From the NCBI RefSeq assembly GCF_005796205.1, contig NZ_VAHN01000015.1, positions 24,551-88,550 on the forward strand: a stretch of DNA of 64,000 nt. Direction: 5' to 3'. Made by a program: the position numbers and the translations under genes. This document shows, one piece after another, positions 49,848 through 58,981 of this stretch (positions within the stretch are counted from its first letter, which is position 1; the number at the start of each line of letters is the position of its first letter). The notes under the pieces were generated by a model. It made no database searches. It was given only the letters and a program-made list of their open reading frames with translations, and was not told where the DNA came from. The DNA comes from Pseudarthrobacter sp. NamE2. GTDB lineage: Bacteria > Actinomycetota > Actinomycetes > Actinomycetales > Micrococcaceae.

Positions 49848-51575
49848 ATGAACAACGACACAGAGACCACGCAACTGCTGGAGGCATCAGCACCGCCTGG
49901 AGGCGCCGTCGTCGGACCTGCCCTGGGAAGTACGACGGCGGGCAACGCCGCGGCACTCAACGCCACCAAGGAAAGCCTTGAGGATTACACGCTCAGGTTT
50001 GCCCCGCGGTCCTACCGCAAGTGGAGCGCGGGGGTGGTGGCTACCAGCGCGTTGGGCGGGATCGCCTATCTGGCCGACTTTTCGATTGGCGCGAACATCG
50101 GAATAGCCTACGGGACGGTCAACGCGGTCCTCGGCATCCTGGTTGCTGCCGTGATCATCTTCGCCACCGGCTTTCCACTGGCCTACTACGCGGCGCGCTA
50201 CAACATCGACTTAGACCTGATCACGCGCGGCTCCGGCTTCGGCTATTACGGCTCGGTGGTCACGAATGTCATCTTCGCCACCTTCACGTTCATCTTCTTT
50301 GCGCTGGAGGGCTCCATCATGGCGCAGGGCCTGGAGGTTGGGCTGGGAATTCCGCAGTGGCTGGGGTACTTCGCCTCTACCGTGATCATCATTCCGCTCG
50401 TGATCTACGGCATGAACACGCTCGCAAAACTGCAGGTCTGGACCACTCCGCTGTGGCTGCTCCTGATGGTGGTGCCTGTGGGATACCTGCTGGTTTCGCA
50501 TCCGGAGAGCATCGACAGCTTCTTTGCGTACACCGGTGCGTCCGGCGGTGGCGGCCCAAATCTTGCTTCGGTCATGTTGGCCGCCGGCGTGTGCCTGTCC
50601 CTGATGGCGCAGATTGCCGAACAGATCGATTACCTGCGTTTCATGCCGCCGCGCACGGCAGAGAACCGCAGTGCCTGGTGGAGGGCCGTGATCCTGGCCG
50701 GTCCGGGCTGGGTGATCTTCGGTGCCATCAAACAGATCGTGGGCCTGTTCATCGCCGTCTACCTCATCGCCACCCTGGACCCGGCTGCCTCCGCGACCGC
50801 CAATGAGCCGGTGCACCAGTTCCTCGGCGTTTACCGGGAGATGATGCCCGCATGGCTGGCCATGGCGCTCGCGGTGGTGCTGGTGGTCATTTCACAGATC
50901 AAGATCAACGTCACCAACGCTTACTCGGGTTCACTGGCCTGGACGAACTCGTTTACGCGGATCACCAAGACGTATCCGGGGCGCATGGTGTTCGTGGTGG
51001 TGAACCTCCTGATCGCCCTGATCCTGATGGAAGCCAACATGTTCGACTTCCTCAACACCATCCTCGGCTTTTACGCCAACTGCGCCATGGCCTGGGTGGT
51101 CACCGTGGCGTCCGACATCACCATCAACAAGTATCTTCTGAAGATCTCGCCCAAAGTGCCTGAATTCCGGCGCGGCATGCTGTATGCGGTGAACCCTGTG
51201 GGTTTTGTGTCAATGCTGGCTTCTGCTGGGATCTCGATTGCCGTGTTCTTCGGAGTGTTCGGTTCCGCCATCCAGCCGTATTCGCCGATTTTCGCGGTGG
51301 GCCTGGCTCTGGTTCTCCCGCCACTGCTGGCGGTGCTGACCCGGGGCCGGTACTACCTGCGCCGCATCGATGACGGCATCGACCTCCCCATGTTCGACGC
51401 CGACGGCAACCCCAGCGACACCAAGCTCCTCTGCCATGTCACGGGCCTAGAGTTCGAGCGGCCGGATATGGTGCGTTCCGCCCAGAACGCCCCCGACGGC
51501 GGCCCGCAGTATGTTTCTTCACTTGCCTTGTCCACGGACAAGACGGGGGAGCTGGTGCTGCCCCCGCAGCGATAG
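49848..51575 (+). CDS. NCS1-family purine/cytosine/allantoin permease
   Basis: A 575-residue transporter with about twelve helices. It starts after a ~50-residue soluble tail; LEDYTLRFAPRSYRKWS is the usual NCS1 beginning. Conserved parts include GIAYGTVNAVLGILVAA, LITRGSGFGYYGS, and INVTNAYSGSLAWTNSF. NCS1 carriers move nucleobases, hydantoins, allantoin or vitamins with a cation. Divergence from bioB raises the idea of a vitamin-like substrate, but nothing in the sequence proves it. GCGCCCG before the ATG is a poor Shine-Dalgarno. Confidence 0.88.
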   Translation: MNNDTETTQLLEASAPPGGAVVGPALGSTTAGNAAALNATKESLEDYTLRFAPRSYRKWSAGVVATSALGGIAYLADFSIGANIGIAYGTVNAVLGILVAAVIIFATGFPLAYYAARYNIDLDLITRGSGFGYYGSVVTNVIFATFTFIFFALEGSIMAQGLEVGLGIPQWLGYFASTVIIIPLVIYGMNTLAKLQVWTTPLWLLLMVVPVGYLLVSHPESIDSFFAYTGASGGGGPNLASVMLAAGVCLSLMAQIAEQIDYLRFMPPRTAENRSAWWRAVILAGPGWVIFGAIKQIVGLFIAVYLIATLDPAASATANEPVHQFLGVYREMMPAWLAMALAVVLVVISQIKINVTNAYSGSLAWTNSFTRITKTYPGRMVFVVVNLLIALILMEANMFDFLNTILGFYANCAMAWVVTVASDITINKYLLKISPKVPEFRRGMLYAVNPVGFVSMLASAGISIAVFFGVFGSAIQPYSPIFAVGLALVLPPLLAVLTRGRYYLRRIDDGIDLPMFDADGNPSDTKLLCHVTGLEFERPDMVRSAQNAPDGGPQYVSSLALSTDKTGELVLPPQR

Positions 51576-51603
51576 GTGCTGGTGTTGAGGAGTTGCTGGG
51601 TTG

Positions 51604-51640
51604 AGGAAGGCCGGTGCCTGAGGGTGCCGGCTTTCCTTAT
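51604..51640 (+). terminator. Intrinsic terminator after NCS1 gene
   Basis: 51604-51618 pairs with 51623-51637 across TGAG, 15 bp with three G-U pairs, ending in CTTTCCTT. Confidence 0.75.
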
Positions 51641-51794
51641 GCCCGTTGTCTTGAAACTTCTGCTTTCCGCGGCCGGTGATAGGAGCCAAGGAAAGTACCT
51701 GTGGATAAGTTGGATCATTGAATTGTGACGTGGGCTACCCTTAAGGCACTGTCCGGAGCACGCCGTCTTGAAACTACTGGGGGAATAGCGGCCC

Positions 51795-52460
51795 ATGGCA
51801 TCACTGAACGTCTTCACGTCCCGTGCCCTGCGTACTGGTGTGGCAGCGCTGGCTGTCGCTGCTTCCCTTGCTTTGGCGGGTTGTAATCCTGGTGATTCCC
51901 AAGAACCAGGCGCGGCTGCGGCTCCCTCCGCTACGGACTTGGCCACCACCAGCGCTTCACCGACTCCTACTCCCACGCCGACTGCCGCTTACAAACCGGC
52001 CGACGCCTCCGGCCCCGCCCAGAACGTCCCGGTTCCGGTGCTGCCCGAAGTGGCCAAGACGGAAACGAAAGAAGGTCTCGAGGCGTTTGCACGGTACTGG
52101 TTCGAGCTTTTGAGTTATGGCTATGAGACAGGCGACGTATCGCACATATCAGCCGTAACGAGCCCCTCTTGCACAATGTGTGAACGCGCAAAGGAAGTCC
52201 AAACAGGTTGGCACGAGGAGGGGCGTTGGCTGGGCGGAGGCAAAGTTACCACGCCCGCTGTCAGTACGAACTTCAAAATAGGCGCGAACGGAAACTATCA
52301 GGTTGCGGTGCAAGTCTCACAGGAACCACTTTCCTACTACAACCCCGACGGTACTCTGGACGGTACTGATCCCCATACTGCAAATTCTGGGAGCCTCATG
52401 CTCGCGGTGTACAGGGATGGCGCTTGGTTTGTGAACACAATTGAACCTATTGCGGGCTAA
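51795..52460 (+). CDS. DUF6318 family lipoprotein
   Basis: A 221-residue secreted lipoprotein. The signal ends LAVAASLALAGC, a good lipobox. A Thr/Pro-rich linker (SPTPTPTPTA) is followed by the DUF6318 core: GLEAFARYWFELLSYGYETGD, SPSCTMCERAKE, and GWHEEGRWLGGGKV. The Cys pair CTMC may form a disulfide. The N-terminal signal through about residue 70 is GC-rich, while the region from ~52110 is less so. The next gene starts 3 nt downstream; the pair recurs in Arthrobacter-like genomes. Function unknown. Confidence 0.82.
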   Translation: MASLNVFTSRALRTGVAALAVAASLALAGCNPGDSQEPGAAAAPSATDLATTSASPTPTPTPTAAYKPADASGPAQNVPVPVLPEVAKTETKEGLEAFARYWFELLSYGYETGDVSHISAVTSPSCTMCERAKEVQTGWHEEGRWLGGGKVTTPAVSTNFKIGANGNYQVAVQVSQEPLSYYNPDGTLDGTDPHTANSGSLMLAVYRDGAWFVNTIEPIAG

Positions 52461-52463
52461 CGT

Positions 52464-53420
52464 ATGTCCATCTATCTGGTTCGCGCTGGCCGGATCGTCC
52501 TGTTTTTGAGTGTTCTTTTAGCCGTGATCCTCGTTCGGGTAGCCACTGTCGCACCTGACGCGATAGCGGAGGGAAAGCCGCCTCCCGTTAAAGGGCAATG
52601 GGGTTCGGATTCTGCTGATATTGATTCGTGGGTATTAGATCCATCAAGCGGCGACTTTTCGAGGCCGAGCCCTGGCGCAGTCTCTACCGACCCCAACGAG
52701 TACAAGTACGAACTTCAGTGCCATCTCGGCGGTGGAGACTTCGACACCGATTGCCTCGGCCGTCAGCTCGAATGCACGGACGGACCTGACGGTGAAGACG
52801 GCATCCCAGTTACCTGGCTTTCGCGGCCACGGGGAGTTCCGGGTGCGGTGTGGGCTTACCATTCCGGTCCCACCTGCCTTTTCGACGCCCGCCCCGAGGA
52901 CCTCCTGCCCCGGATCGCGGCCGACATCCAGCGGGAGTTCCAGAACCTGCCGATCAACGCGGGAACGGTGACGGCACAACCCAGTCCGCATACGCTGCGA
53001 GGGGCCGAGACGAACTTCTACGCGGAAGCCGTTGAGCAGCAGTTCGACATCACCATGTTCGGCCAGGCTGTTCATGTTGTGGCCACGCCCGTGCAGTACA
53101 CCTGGAATTACGGCGACGGCACCGTGTTCGGGCCCCAGCCGTCGATGGGCGGCCCGCTGCCGCAGGAACGGTGGGGCGAAAAGACCAGGACAAGCCACGC
53201 GTACGGTGCGACCGGAGACTTCCAGGTCGTCCTGACCACGTCCTTCCAGGGAACGTATTCCGTGAACAACGGCCCGCCGCTGCCAATCCCCGGCCAGGGC
53301 CAGTTCAGCGCCCCGCCCCAAAACATCAGCGTCTGGCGCTCGTTGACCCGCAACTACGCCGATGACTGCAACATAAATCCGCAGGGCCAGGGCTGCCCGC
53401 GAGCAGAGATCTCCCGATAG
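52464..53420 (+). CDS. Secreted PKD-like protein
   Basis: A 318-residue exported protein. An N-terminal helix (IVLFLSVLLAVILVRVA) is followed by an acidic region with CHLGGGDFDTDC and CTDGPDGEDG, then a conserved-looking middle (PEDLLPRIAADIQREFQNLP). The C-terminal part has PVQYTWNYGDGTVFGP and SHAYGATGDFQVVLTTSFQG, a PKD-type beta sandwich. It is in one unit with the DUF6318 lipoprotein, so the two may act together at the cell surface. Function unknown. Confidence 0.75.
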   Translation: MSIYLVRAGRIVLFLSVLLAVILVRVATVAPDAIAEGKPPPVKGQWGSDSADIDSWVLDPSSGDFSRPSPGAVSTDPNEYKYELQCHLGGGDFDTDCLGRQLECTDGPDGEDGIPVTWLSRPRGVPGAVWAYHSGPTCLFDARPEDLLPRIAADIQREFQNLPINAGTVTAQPSPHTLRGAETNFYAEAVEQQFDITMFGQAVHVVATPVQYTWNYGDGTVFGPQPSMGGPLPQERWGEKTRTSHAYGATGDFQVVLTTSFQGTYSVNNGPPLPIPGQGQFSAPPQNISVWRSLTRNYADDCNINPQGQGCPRAEISR

Positions 53421-53473
53421 CCCCGCCGTGAAGCGGCCAAGATCCGCAGCGAGTGTGATTCGCATCGCATCCG

Positions 53474-53483
53474 GAATAGTTGC
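53474..53483 (+). promoter_or_regulatory. GAATAGTTGC box upstream of alkene reductase
   Basis: The exact 10-mer GAATAGTTGC found at the MarR/MFS operator (26601-26610) recurs here 56 bp before ATG 53540. Extended over 16 nt (ending ACGCGC here and TTGCGC there), 14 positions match. Confidence 0.4.
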
Positions 53484-53539
53484 ACGCGCACTCCAGTTGG
53501 CACGAGCAGTACGTCTTCAGCCTTCGAAAGGAACCGTAC

Positions 53540-54610
53540 ATGCTGTTTTCCCCGCTCACCCTCGGCGAACTTGAACTCCCAAACAGGCTGGTCATGGCCC
53601 CCTTGACCCGTCTGCGTGCGGGTGAGGAAGGCGTCCCGGGACCGCTCGTCGTCGAGCATTACCGCCAGCGCGCCTCCCTGGGGCTCATCGTCAGTGAAGG
53701 CACCTACCCCAGCCCGCCCGGCCGCTCCTACCCCGGGCAGCCGGGCATCATTACCGAGGCCCAGATGGCAGGCTGGAAGAAGGTCACGGACGCGGTTCAC
53801 GCCGAAGGCGGCCGGATGTTCGCACAGATCATGCACGGCGGTCGGGTCTCGCACCCGGACATCACCGGCGGCCACCCCATCGTGGCTCCCAGCGCCGTCG
53901 CCATCGAGGGTGAGGTCCGCACTCCGTCCGGGAAGCAGCCGTACCCCGTCCCGCGCGCCCTCACCACCGACGAACTTCCCATGGTGATCCAGGAAATCGT
54001 CAACGCCTCGCTGAACGCCATCGAAGCCGGCTTCGACGGTGTGGAACTGCACTCCGCCAACGGCTACCTGCTGCACGAGTTCCTTGCGCCCAACTCGAAC
54101 ATCCGGACCGACAGCTACGGCGGGTCCCCGGAAAACCGTGCGCGCTTCGTCATCGAAACCGTCAACGCAGTCGTTGCGGCCCTCGGTGCCAACCGCGTGG
54201 GCATCCGGATCTCCCCGGAGCACAACGTCCAAGGCATCGCCGAAACGGATCCCGCAGACGTCCGCGCTACCTATGAAGTCCTGGTGGACAGCATCGCCCC
54301 GCTCAACCTCGCCTACCTGAGCATCCTGCATCACGAGCCCACGGGGGAACTCGTGCAGGACCTCCGCGCGCGCTTCGACGGCACCTTCCTCGTGAACACC
54401 GGCTTCAATGTCGTGACCACCCGTGAGGAAGCCGTCACGCTTGTTGCCGACGGGCATGCCGACGCGGTGGTGGTGGGGCGGCCCGCTATCGCCAACCCGG
54501 ACCTCGCCCGCCGCTGGAAGGAAAGCCTCCCCATGAACGAGCCGGACCCCTCCACGTTCTATGCAGAGGGCGCCGAAGGTTACACGGACTACCCGGCGTA
54601 CCAGGGCTAA
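53540..54610 (+). CDS. Alkene reductase, Old Yellow Enzyme family
   Basis: A 356-residue FMN-dependent ene-reductase that reduces activated C=C bonds of enals, enones or nitro compounds with NADPH. It starts LFSPLTLGELELPNRLVMAP with the FMN-contacting PLTRLRA. The substrate-binding pair is in VELHSANGYLLHEFL (HxxN and Tyr), followed by PNSNIRTDSYGGS. It is of the NemA/XenB type. ATG 53540 has AAAGGAA upstream. It stands alone between terminators; a MarR-like box lies upstream. Confidence 0.92.
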   Translation: MLFSPLTLGELELPNRLVMAPLTRLRAGEEGVPGPLVVEHYRQRASLGLIVSEGTYPSPPGRSYPGQPGIITEAQMAGWKKVTDAVHAEGGRMFAQIMHGGRVSHPDITGGHPIVAPSAVAIEGEVRTPSGKQPYPVPRALTTDELPMVIQEIVNASLNAIEAGFDGVELHSANGYLLHEFLAPNSNIRTDSYGGSPENRARFVIETVNAVVAALGANRVGIRISPEHNVQGIAETDPADVRATYEVLVDSIAPLNLAYLSILHHEPTGELVQDLRARFDGTFLVNTGFNVVTTREEAVTLVADGHADAVVVGRPAIANPDLARRWKESLPMNEPDPSTFYAEGAEGYTDYPAYQG

Positions 54611-54624
54611 GCACCAACAACAAT

Positions 54625-54662
54625 CGACGGCGGCACCCGGCACTGGGGGCCGCCGTCGTTGT
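54625..54662 (+). terminator. Intrinsic terminator after alkene reductase
   Basis: CGACGGCGGC (54625-54634) pairs with GCCGCCGTCG (54649-54658); flanking CAACAAT and TTGTTT extend the stem. TTGTTTGG follows. Confidence 0.8.
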
Positions 54663-54832
54663 TTGGCTGCGCGGTGTGCTGGAACCGGCAGCGACCGGCC
54701 GAAAGCCATCCGACGACTTCCGGCTGACAATCTAATTTGGCCCGCCGGACCCCTCTGGAAGCCGGCGGTGAGACGATGGTACTCCATCGAATTTACTTTT
54801 GCTAGGGTCCGTTTTGTTAGAGGACCAGCCTG
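54663..54832. other. Spacer without gene between convergent units
   Basis: I see no gene. It contains a small hairpin, GATGG-TACT-CCATC (about 54774-54787), and an AT-richer stretch at 54788-54820 that may end the minus-strand transcript. Confidence 0.35.
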
Positions 54833-55129
54833 CTACAGGACCGCCTCCCGGCCCGTCCCCTCCTTCATGATGAGCTTGCCGTCCTCGATGGAGACGAGCA
54901 CGCTTTTCGGCTTTCCTGTTACCTTCGTAATCGCCTTTAGGCCGCGGTTAGTGACCTCAACACCCACCTGCGCGCCCTTTGCCGGCAATTCGACGGAGAC
55001 CTCGGACGCGATGCCGAGGTACGGGTTGGTGGAAACATCGAGGTCCCGCCGCACCTGCTTTCCGTTTACCGTCACGGTGATGTTGGCTTCCTTGAACCCC
55101 TCCTGAAACACAATCAGCAGTTCCCGCAT
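54833..55129 (-). CDS. Hypothetical protein, beta-rich
   Basis: A 98-residue protein I do not recognise. After a short helix (MRELLIVFQEGFKEANITVT) it is a series of likely strands with GKQVRRDLDVSTNPYLGIA and GVEVTNRGLKAITKV. No signal peptide or membrane helix is visible. ATG 55129 is chosen because GAGGAAGAGG lies just upstream; a GTG 42 nt earlier is possible. It is divergent from tex (155 bp apart). Confidence 0.65.
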   Translation of the reverse strand: MRELLIVFQEGFKEANITVTVNGKQVRRDLDVSTNPYLGIASEVSVELPAKGAQVGVEVTNRGLKAITKVTGKPKSVLVSIEDGKLIMKEGTGREAVL

Positions 55130-55283
55130 GGCGGCCTCTTCCTCGAGCGTGGTGCCTGACGGCACCTCCACTACAGCACTTTGCGGACGGGAGGGGAATA
55201 CCTCTGCCAGCGTATGGAAGGTGTGTGTGCAAGCGGCCTTTCGCTCAGTGGAGCCGGGCAGGGAGGTAGGGCAAGATGTTCTG

Positions 55284-57710
55284 GTGACTCAACTGCCGCA
55301 AGCCCCCTCTGTTCCAAACGCAGCTCCCAAACCGGATGATGCCATTCACGCCCAGATCGCTTCCGAACTCGGCGTCAAGCCTTGGCAGGTGAAGGCCGCG
55401 GTTGAGCTGCTCGACGGCGGGTCGACAGTTCCCTTCATCGCGCGGTACCGAAAGGAAGCCACGGGGACGCTGGACGACAGCCAGCTCCGCGAACTCGAGG
55501 ACCGCCTGCGCTACCTGCGCGAACTCGAAGACCGCCGCCGCACGGTGCTGGAGGCCGTCGAGGCGCAAGGCCAGCTGACGCCCGAGCTCAAAAAGGCGGT
55601 CCTCGCCGCGGACACCAAATCGCGGCTCGAGGACGTCTACCTGCCCTTCAAATCCAAACGCCGGACCAAGGCCCAGATTGCCAGGGAAGCAGGACTGGAA
55701 CCCCTGGCCGATGCACTGCTCAAGCGCCCGGACCTTGACCCGGAACGGGAAGCGGCCAAGTACCTGAACACGGAGCATGCCATTGGTGATGCCGCGGCAG
55801 CGCTCGCCGGCGCCCGCGCCATCCTTGTGGAGCGCGTGGCCCAGGACCCCGACCTGGCCGCGACATTACGGGAGCGGCTCTGGACGCAGGGCCGCATGGT
55901 GTCGCGCGTCAAGAAGGGCAAGGAAGCGGAAGGCCAGAAGTTCGCCGATTATTTCGAGTTCGCCCAGGCACCCGCCGGCATGCCCTCCCACCGGGTGCTG
56001 GCATTGCTGCGCGGCGAGAAGGACGGCGTCCTTGAACTTGACCTCGCCGAGGCAGATCCCGCCGACGACGACGCACTAGCCGCCGCGCGCTCCCGTTACG
56101 AGTCCGCAGTGGCCAGGTTCCTGGGGGTCGCCGACCGCGGCCGCCCCGCCGATGCCTGGCTGATGCAGACTGCCCAGTCAGCCTGGCGCTCCCGTGTCCT
56201 CCCCCGCCTCACCGCAGACCTCCGGGGCCGGATGTTCGCCGCAGCAGAGGACGAAGCAGTCCGCGTCTTCGCAGCGAACCTTCGTGATGTCCTGCTTGCT
56301 GCTCCGGCCGGAAACCGGGCAACGCTCGGCCTCGATCCCGGTCTCCGCACCGGCGTCAAAGTTGCAGTGGTTGACGGCACCGGAAAGGTGGTGGCCACTG
56401 ACACCGTGTTCCCGCACGCCCCTGCCCGGAAGTGGGACGAAGCCCTGGCGACCCTGGCACGGCTCGCGCGGCAGCACGCCGTCGAACTCATAGCGATAGG
56501 CAACGGTACGGCGTCGCGCGAGACCGACAAGCTGGCAGCCGAGCTGATCAAGCTGCTGCCGGACGTGGACCGGAAGCCGCAAAAACTGGTGGTGTCCGAG
56601 GCCGGTGCTTCCGTTTACTCGGCGTCCGCGCTCGCAGCCGCCGAATTGCCGGGCATGGATGTTTCCCTTCGCGGCGCGGTTTCAATTGCCCGTCGCCTGC
56701 AGGATCCGCTCGCCGAATTGGTCAAGATCGATCCGAAGTCAATCGGCGTTGGCCAGTACCAGCACGATGTGACGGCATCCAAGCTGGACCGCAGCCTGGA
56801 CGCCGTAGTGGAGGACTGCGTAAACGCGGTGGGTGTGGACGTCAACACCGCGTCGCCCGCGCTCCTGAGCCGGGTGGCCGGCGTCGGACCCCTGCTCAGC
56901 GAGAACATCGTGGCCTATCGAAACGAGCATGGCCCATTTGCAAAGCGCGCCGACCTCAAAAAAGTCCCGCGGCTGGGTGCCAAGGCGTTCGAGCAGTGCG
57001 CAGGCTTCCTGCGAATCACCGGGGGAGCGGAGCCGCTTGATGCTTCCAGCGTCCACCCCGAGGCCTACTCTGTGGCGCGGAAAATCCTGGTTGCTGCCGG
57101 GGCTGCCCCCGCTTCGTCCCTGAACCCCCGGGACTTCGTCGATGATACGTTCGGCCTGCCAACTGTCACGGACATTCTGGCCGAGCTGGATAAGCCAGGG
57201 CGTGATCCCCGCCCTGCCTTCACGACCGCTGCCTTTTCCGAAGGTATTGAGAAGATCTCTGACCTCAAACCGGGGATGGTGCTGGAGGGAACGGTGACAA
57301 ACGTTGCCGCATTCGGGGCGTTCGTCGACGTCGGCGTCCACCAGGACGGCCTGGTCCATGTTTCTGCGCTGGCCAACCGTTTTGTGTCTGACCCCCGTGA
57401 GGTGGTGAAGTCGGGCCAGGTGGTTCGCGTGAAGGTCCTGGAGGCTGATCCGGAACGTAAGAGGATCTCCCTGACGCTAAGGCTCGACGACGAGACCTCC
57501 CCAGGCGGGCGCGGCAGTTCCGGCGGGCGGCAGCAGACGCCCGAGCGTGGCGGACGGCAGGATTCCGGTCGTGGCCGGCGGCAGGATCCGCAGCAACCCG
57601 GAGGCAGGAACGCTGCCAAACCTGGAGTGAGGAGCAGTTCTGCACCCAAGCCTGCGCCGGCGGACACGGCTCTGGCGGACGCCCTGCGGAGGGCCGGGCT
57701 GGGGAAGTAG
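55284..57710 (+). CDS. tex: Tex family RNA-binding transcription accessory protein
   Basis: An 808-residue nucleic-acid-binding protein linked to transcription and RNA metabolism. N-terminal helices include ELGVKPWQVKAAVELLDGG and PFIARYRKEATGTLDD, the Tex hallmark. The YqgF-like domain has LGLDPGLRTGVKVAVVDG, and the HhH region has DVNTASPALLSRVAGVGP. The S1 domain starts at LKPGMVLEGTVTNVAAFGAF. A basic Gly/Arg/Gln-rich tail of ~70 residues follows. GTG 55284 precedes the conserved start; the upstream frame is antisense to the divergent gene. Confidence 0.94.
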   Translation: MTQLPQAPSVPNAAPKPDDAIHAQIASELGVKPWQVKAAVELLDGGSTVPFIARYRKEATGTLDDSQLRELEDRLRYLRELEDRRRTVLEAVEAQGQLTPELKKAVLAADTKSRLEDVYLPFKSKRRTKAQIAREAGLEPLADALLKRPDLDPEREAAKYLNTEHAIGDAAAALAGARAILVERVAQDPDLAATLRERLWTQGRMVSRVKKGKEAEGQKFADYFEFAQAPAGMPSHRVLALLRGEKDGVLELDLAEADPADDDALAAARSRYESAVARFLGVADRGRPADAWLMQTAQSAWRSRVLPRLTADLRGRMFAAAEDEAVRVFAANLRDVLLAAPAGNRATLGLDPGLRTGVKVAVVDGTGKVVATDTVFPHAPARKWDEALATLARLARQHAVELIAIGNGTASRETDKLAAELIKLLPDVDRKPQKLVVSEAGASVYSASALAAAELPGMDVSLRGAVSIARRLQDPLAELVKIDPKSIGVGQYQHDVTASKLDRSLDAVVEDCVNAVGVDVNTASPALLSRVAGVGPLLSENIVAYRNEHGPFAKRADLKKVPRLGAKAFEQCAGFLRITGGAEPLDASSVHPEAYSVARKILVAAGAAPASSLNPRDFVDDTFGLPTVTDILAELDKPGRDPRPAFTTAAFSEGIEKISDLKPGMVLEGTVTNVAAFGAFVDVGVHQDGLVHVSALANRFVSDPREVVKSGQVVRVKVLEADPERKRISLTLRLDDETSPGGRGSSGGRQQTPERGGRQDSGRGRRQDPQQPGGRNAAKPGVRSSSAPKPAPADTALADALRRAGLGK

Positions 57711-57750
57711 GGACCGCACAGGGGATATCTACCGCTGTGCAGGCGAACTG

Positions 57751-58548
57751 CTACGTGAGTGACAGGAAGAAGGCCAGGACGAAACCTCCCGCAGTACTGA
57801 GCGCCACTGCGGGACCGCCGTGCTCGTACGCTTCGGGCATCAGGGTGTCTGCCAGTGAGGCGATAACGGCTCCGGCGGCGAAGGCGAGCGGCAGGGAGAT
57901 TGCCTCCGGGTCGGTTCCGCTGAGCGGCCCTGCACCGACGACGACGGCGATCACCAGCAGGGCCGCGCACGCCAGCCAGAGGCCGAGAATGCTGGCGGTG
58001 GAGCGGCCCTGGCTGCGCATCGAGGCTGATCCCACGAGGGCTTCTGGCAAGTTGGAGACAAAGATGGCCGCGAGCAGGGCCAGGCCGCCGGTTCCTTCGC
58101 CAAGTGAGATTCCCAGGGCCACGTTTTCCGGGACACCGTCAAGGGTCACCGCTGCCAGGAGGGCCATTCCGGCGGCGCCTTTGGTTGACGCCGAGGTAGG
58201 GCGCTTGTCGCTCGCGGCAGCGTCCGTGTCAAGCTTGGCACTGCCTTCGAATTCGTCCGCCGGCTTGGCATGCTTTTGTTCGCCCGCCTGTGCCCATCGG
58301 TCCAGCAACGCGCTGAGGACCGTGAACACCACCGCGCCGACCATCAGGCCTATGGCAGCCCGGATAATACCGCCGTGTTCGTAGGCATCCTCGAACAGTT
58401 CGAAAGCCAGTGCGGTGATGAGCGACCCTGCGGCGAAGGCCAGAAGCATCGCGAGGAGTCGCTTGGGAAGTTCAAACCGGACACCGATCAAGGCACCCAG
58501 GACAAGAGCGCTGGACGCTATGACGCCGAACCACAGCGACATCAACAT
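57751..58548 (-). CDS. ZIP-family metal transporter
   Basis: A 265-residue membrane protein with about eight helices. It has FAAGSLITALAFELFEDAY in the N-terminal half, a hydrophilic His-containing loop (EQKHAKPADE) after helix 3, and the ZIP helix-4 motif LDGVPENVALGISLGEG with NLPEAL in helix 5. It probably imports or exchanges zinc or a related metal. The start is ATG 58548, 6 nt after TATACT on the minus strand, so it is leaderless. Confidence 0.87.
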   Translation of the reverse strand: MLMSLWFGVIASSALVLGALIGVRFELPKRLLAMLLAFAAGSLITALAFELFEDAYEHGGIIRAAIGLMVGAVVFTVLSALLDRWAQAGEQKHAKPADEFEGSAKLDTDAAASDKRPTSASTKGAAGMALLAAVTLDGVPENVALGISLGEGTGGLALLAAIFVSNLPEALVGSASMRSQGRSTASILGLWLACAALLVIAVVVGAGPLSGTDPEAISLPLAFAAGAVIASLADTLMPEAYEHGGPAVALSTAGGFVLAFFLSLT

Positions 58549-58560
58549 GCGGTAAGTATA
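58549..58560 (-). promoter_or_regulatory. Leaderless promoter -10 for ZIP gene
   Basis: On the minus strand TATACT (58560-58555) is followed by 6 nt and ATG 58548. Confidence 0.6.
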
Positions 58561-58649
58561 GGAGGGCAGGGTTGACGTGGGAATACGCAGATCAGGACGC
58601 TGGGTGCGGGAGACTTTCGGCCATGCGGGCTTTCTGCAAAGGTGGGGTG

Positions 58650-58970
58650 ATGACCTATTTCCTGGAGTACACCATTCCTGCAGCACCCGACGATGGCGAG
58701 TTTGCTTTCCCGCACGATGAGATCAACTCCGGCACCACCATTCCGCTGAGCGAAACGGCGACCGACGTGGTGCACACCTCTGAACTGCCTGCCCGGACCG
58801 GGATCATCGGGGCCACGGTCCCTGAAGCGAAGCTGGAAGCGGAACAACTGATCACGCACAGCCGGGCATCAGAAGCCTCACTGTATTTCGACCCGTCCAA
58901 CTCCCTGCAGCCAGGTGTCGGCACGTTGGTGGCTACCTTCAGCGAAGGCCAAGGCTGGCGCGACGCCTGA
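58650..58970 (+). CDS. Hypothetical protein, 106 residues
   Basis: A small soluble protein: MTYFLEYTIPAAPDDGEFAF at the start, then HTSELPARTGIIGATVPEAK, and a C-terminal NSLQPGVGTLVATFSEGQ. No motif I can name. AAAGG lies 7 nt before ATG 58650. Its stop is 11 nt from the convergent DUF2071 gene. Confidence 0.65.
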   Translation: MTYFLEYTIPAAPDDGEFAFPHDEINSGTTIPLSETATDVVHTSELPARTGIIGATVPEAKLEAEQLITHSRASEASLYFDPSNSLQPGVGTLVATFSEGQGWRDA

Positions 58971-58981
58971 GCCTCCTAAGC

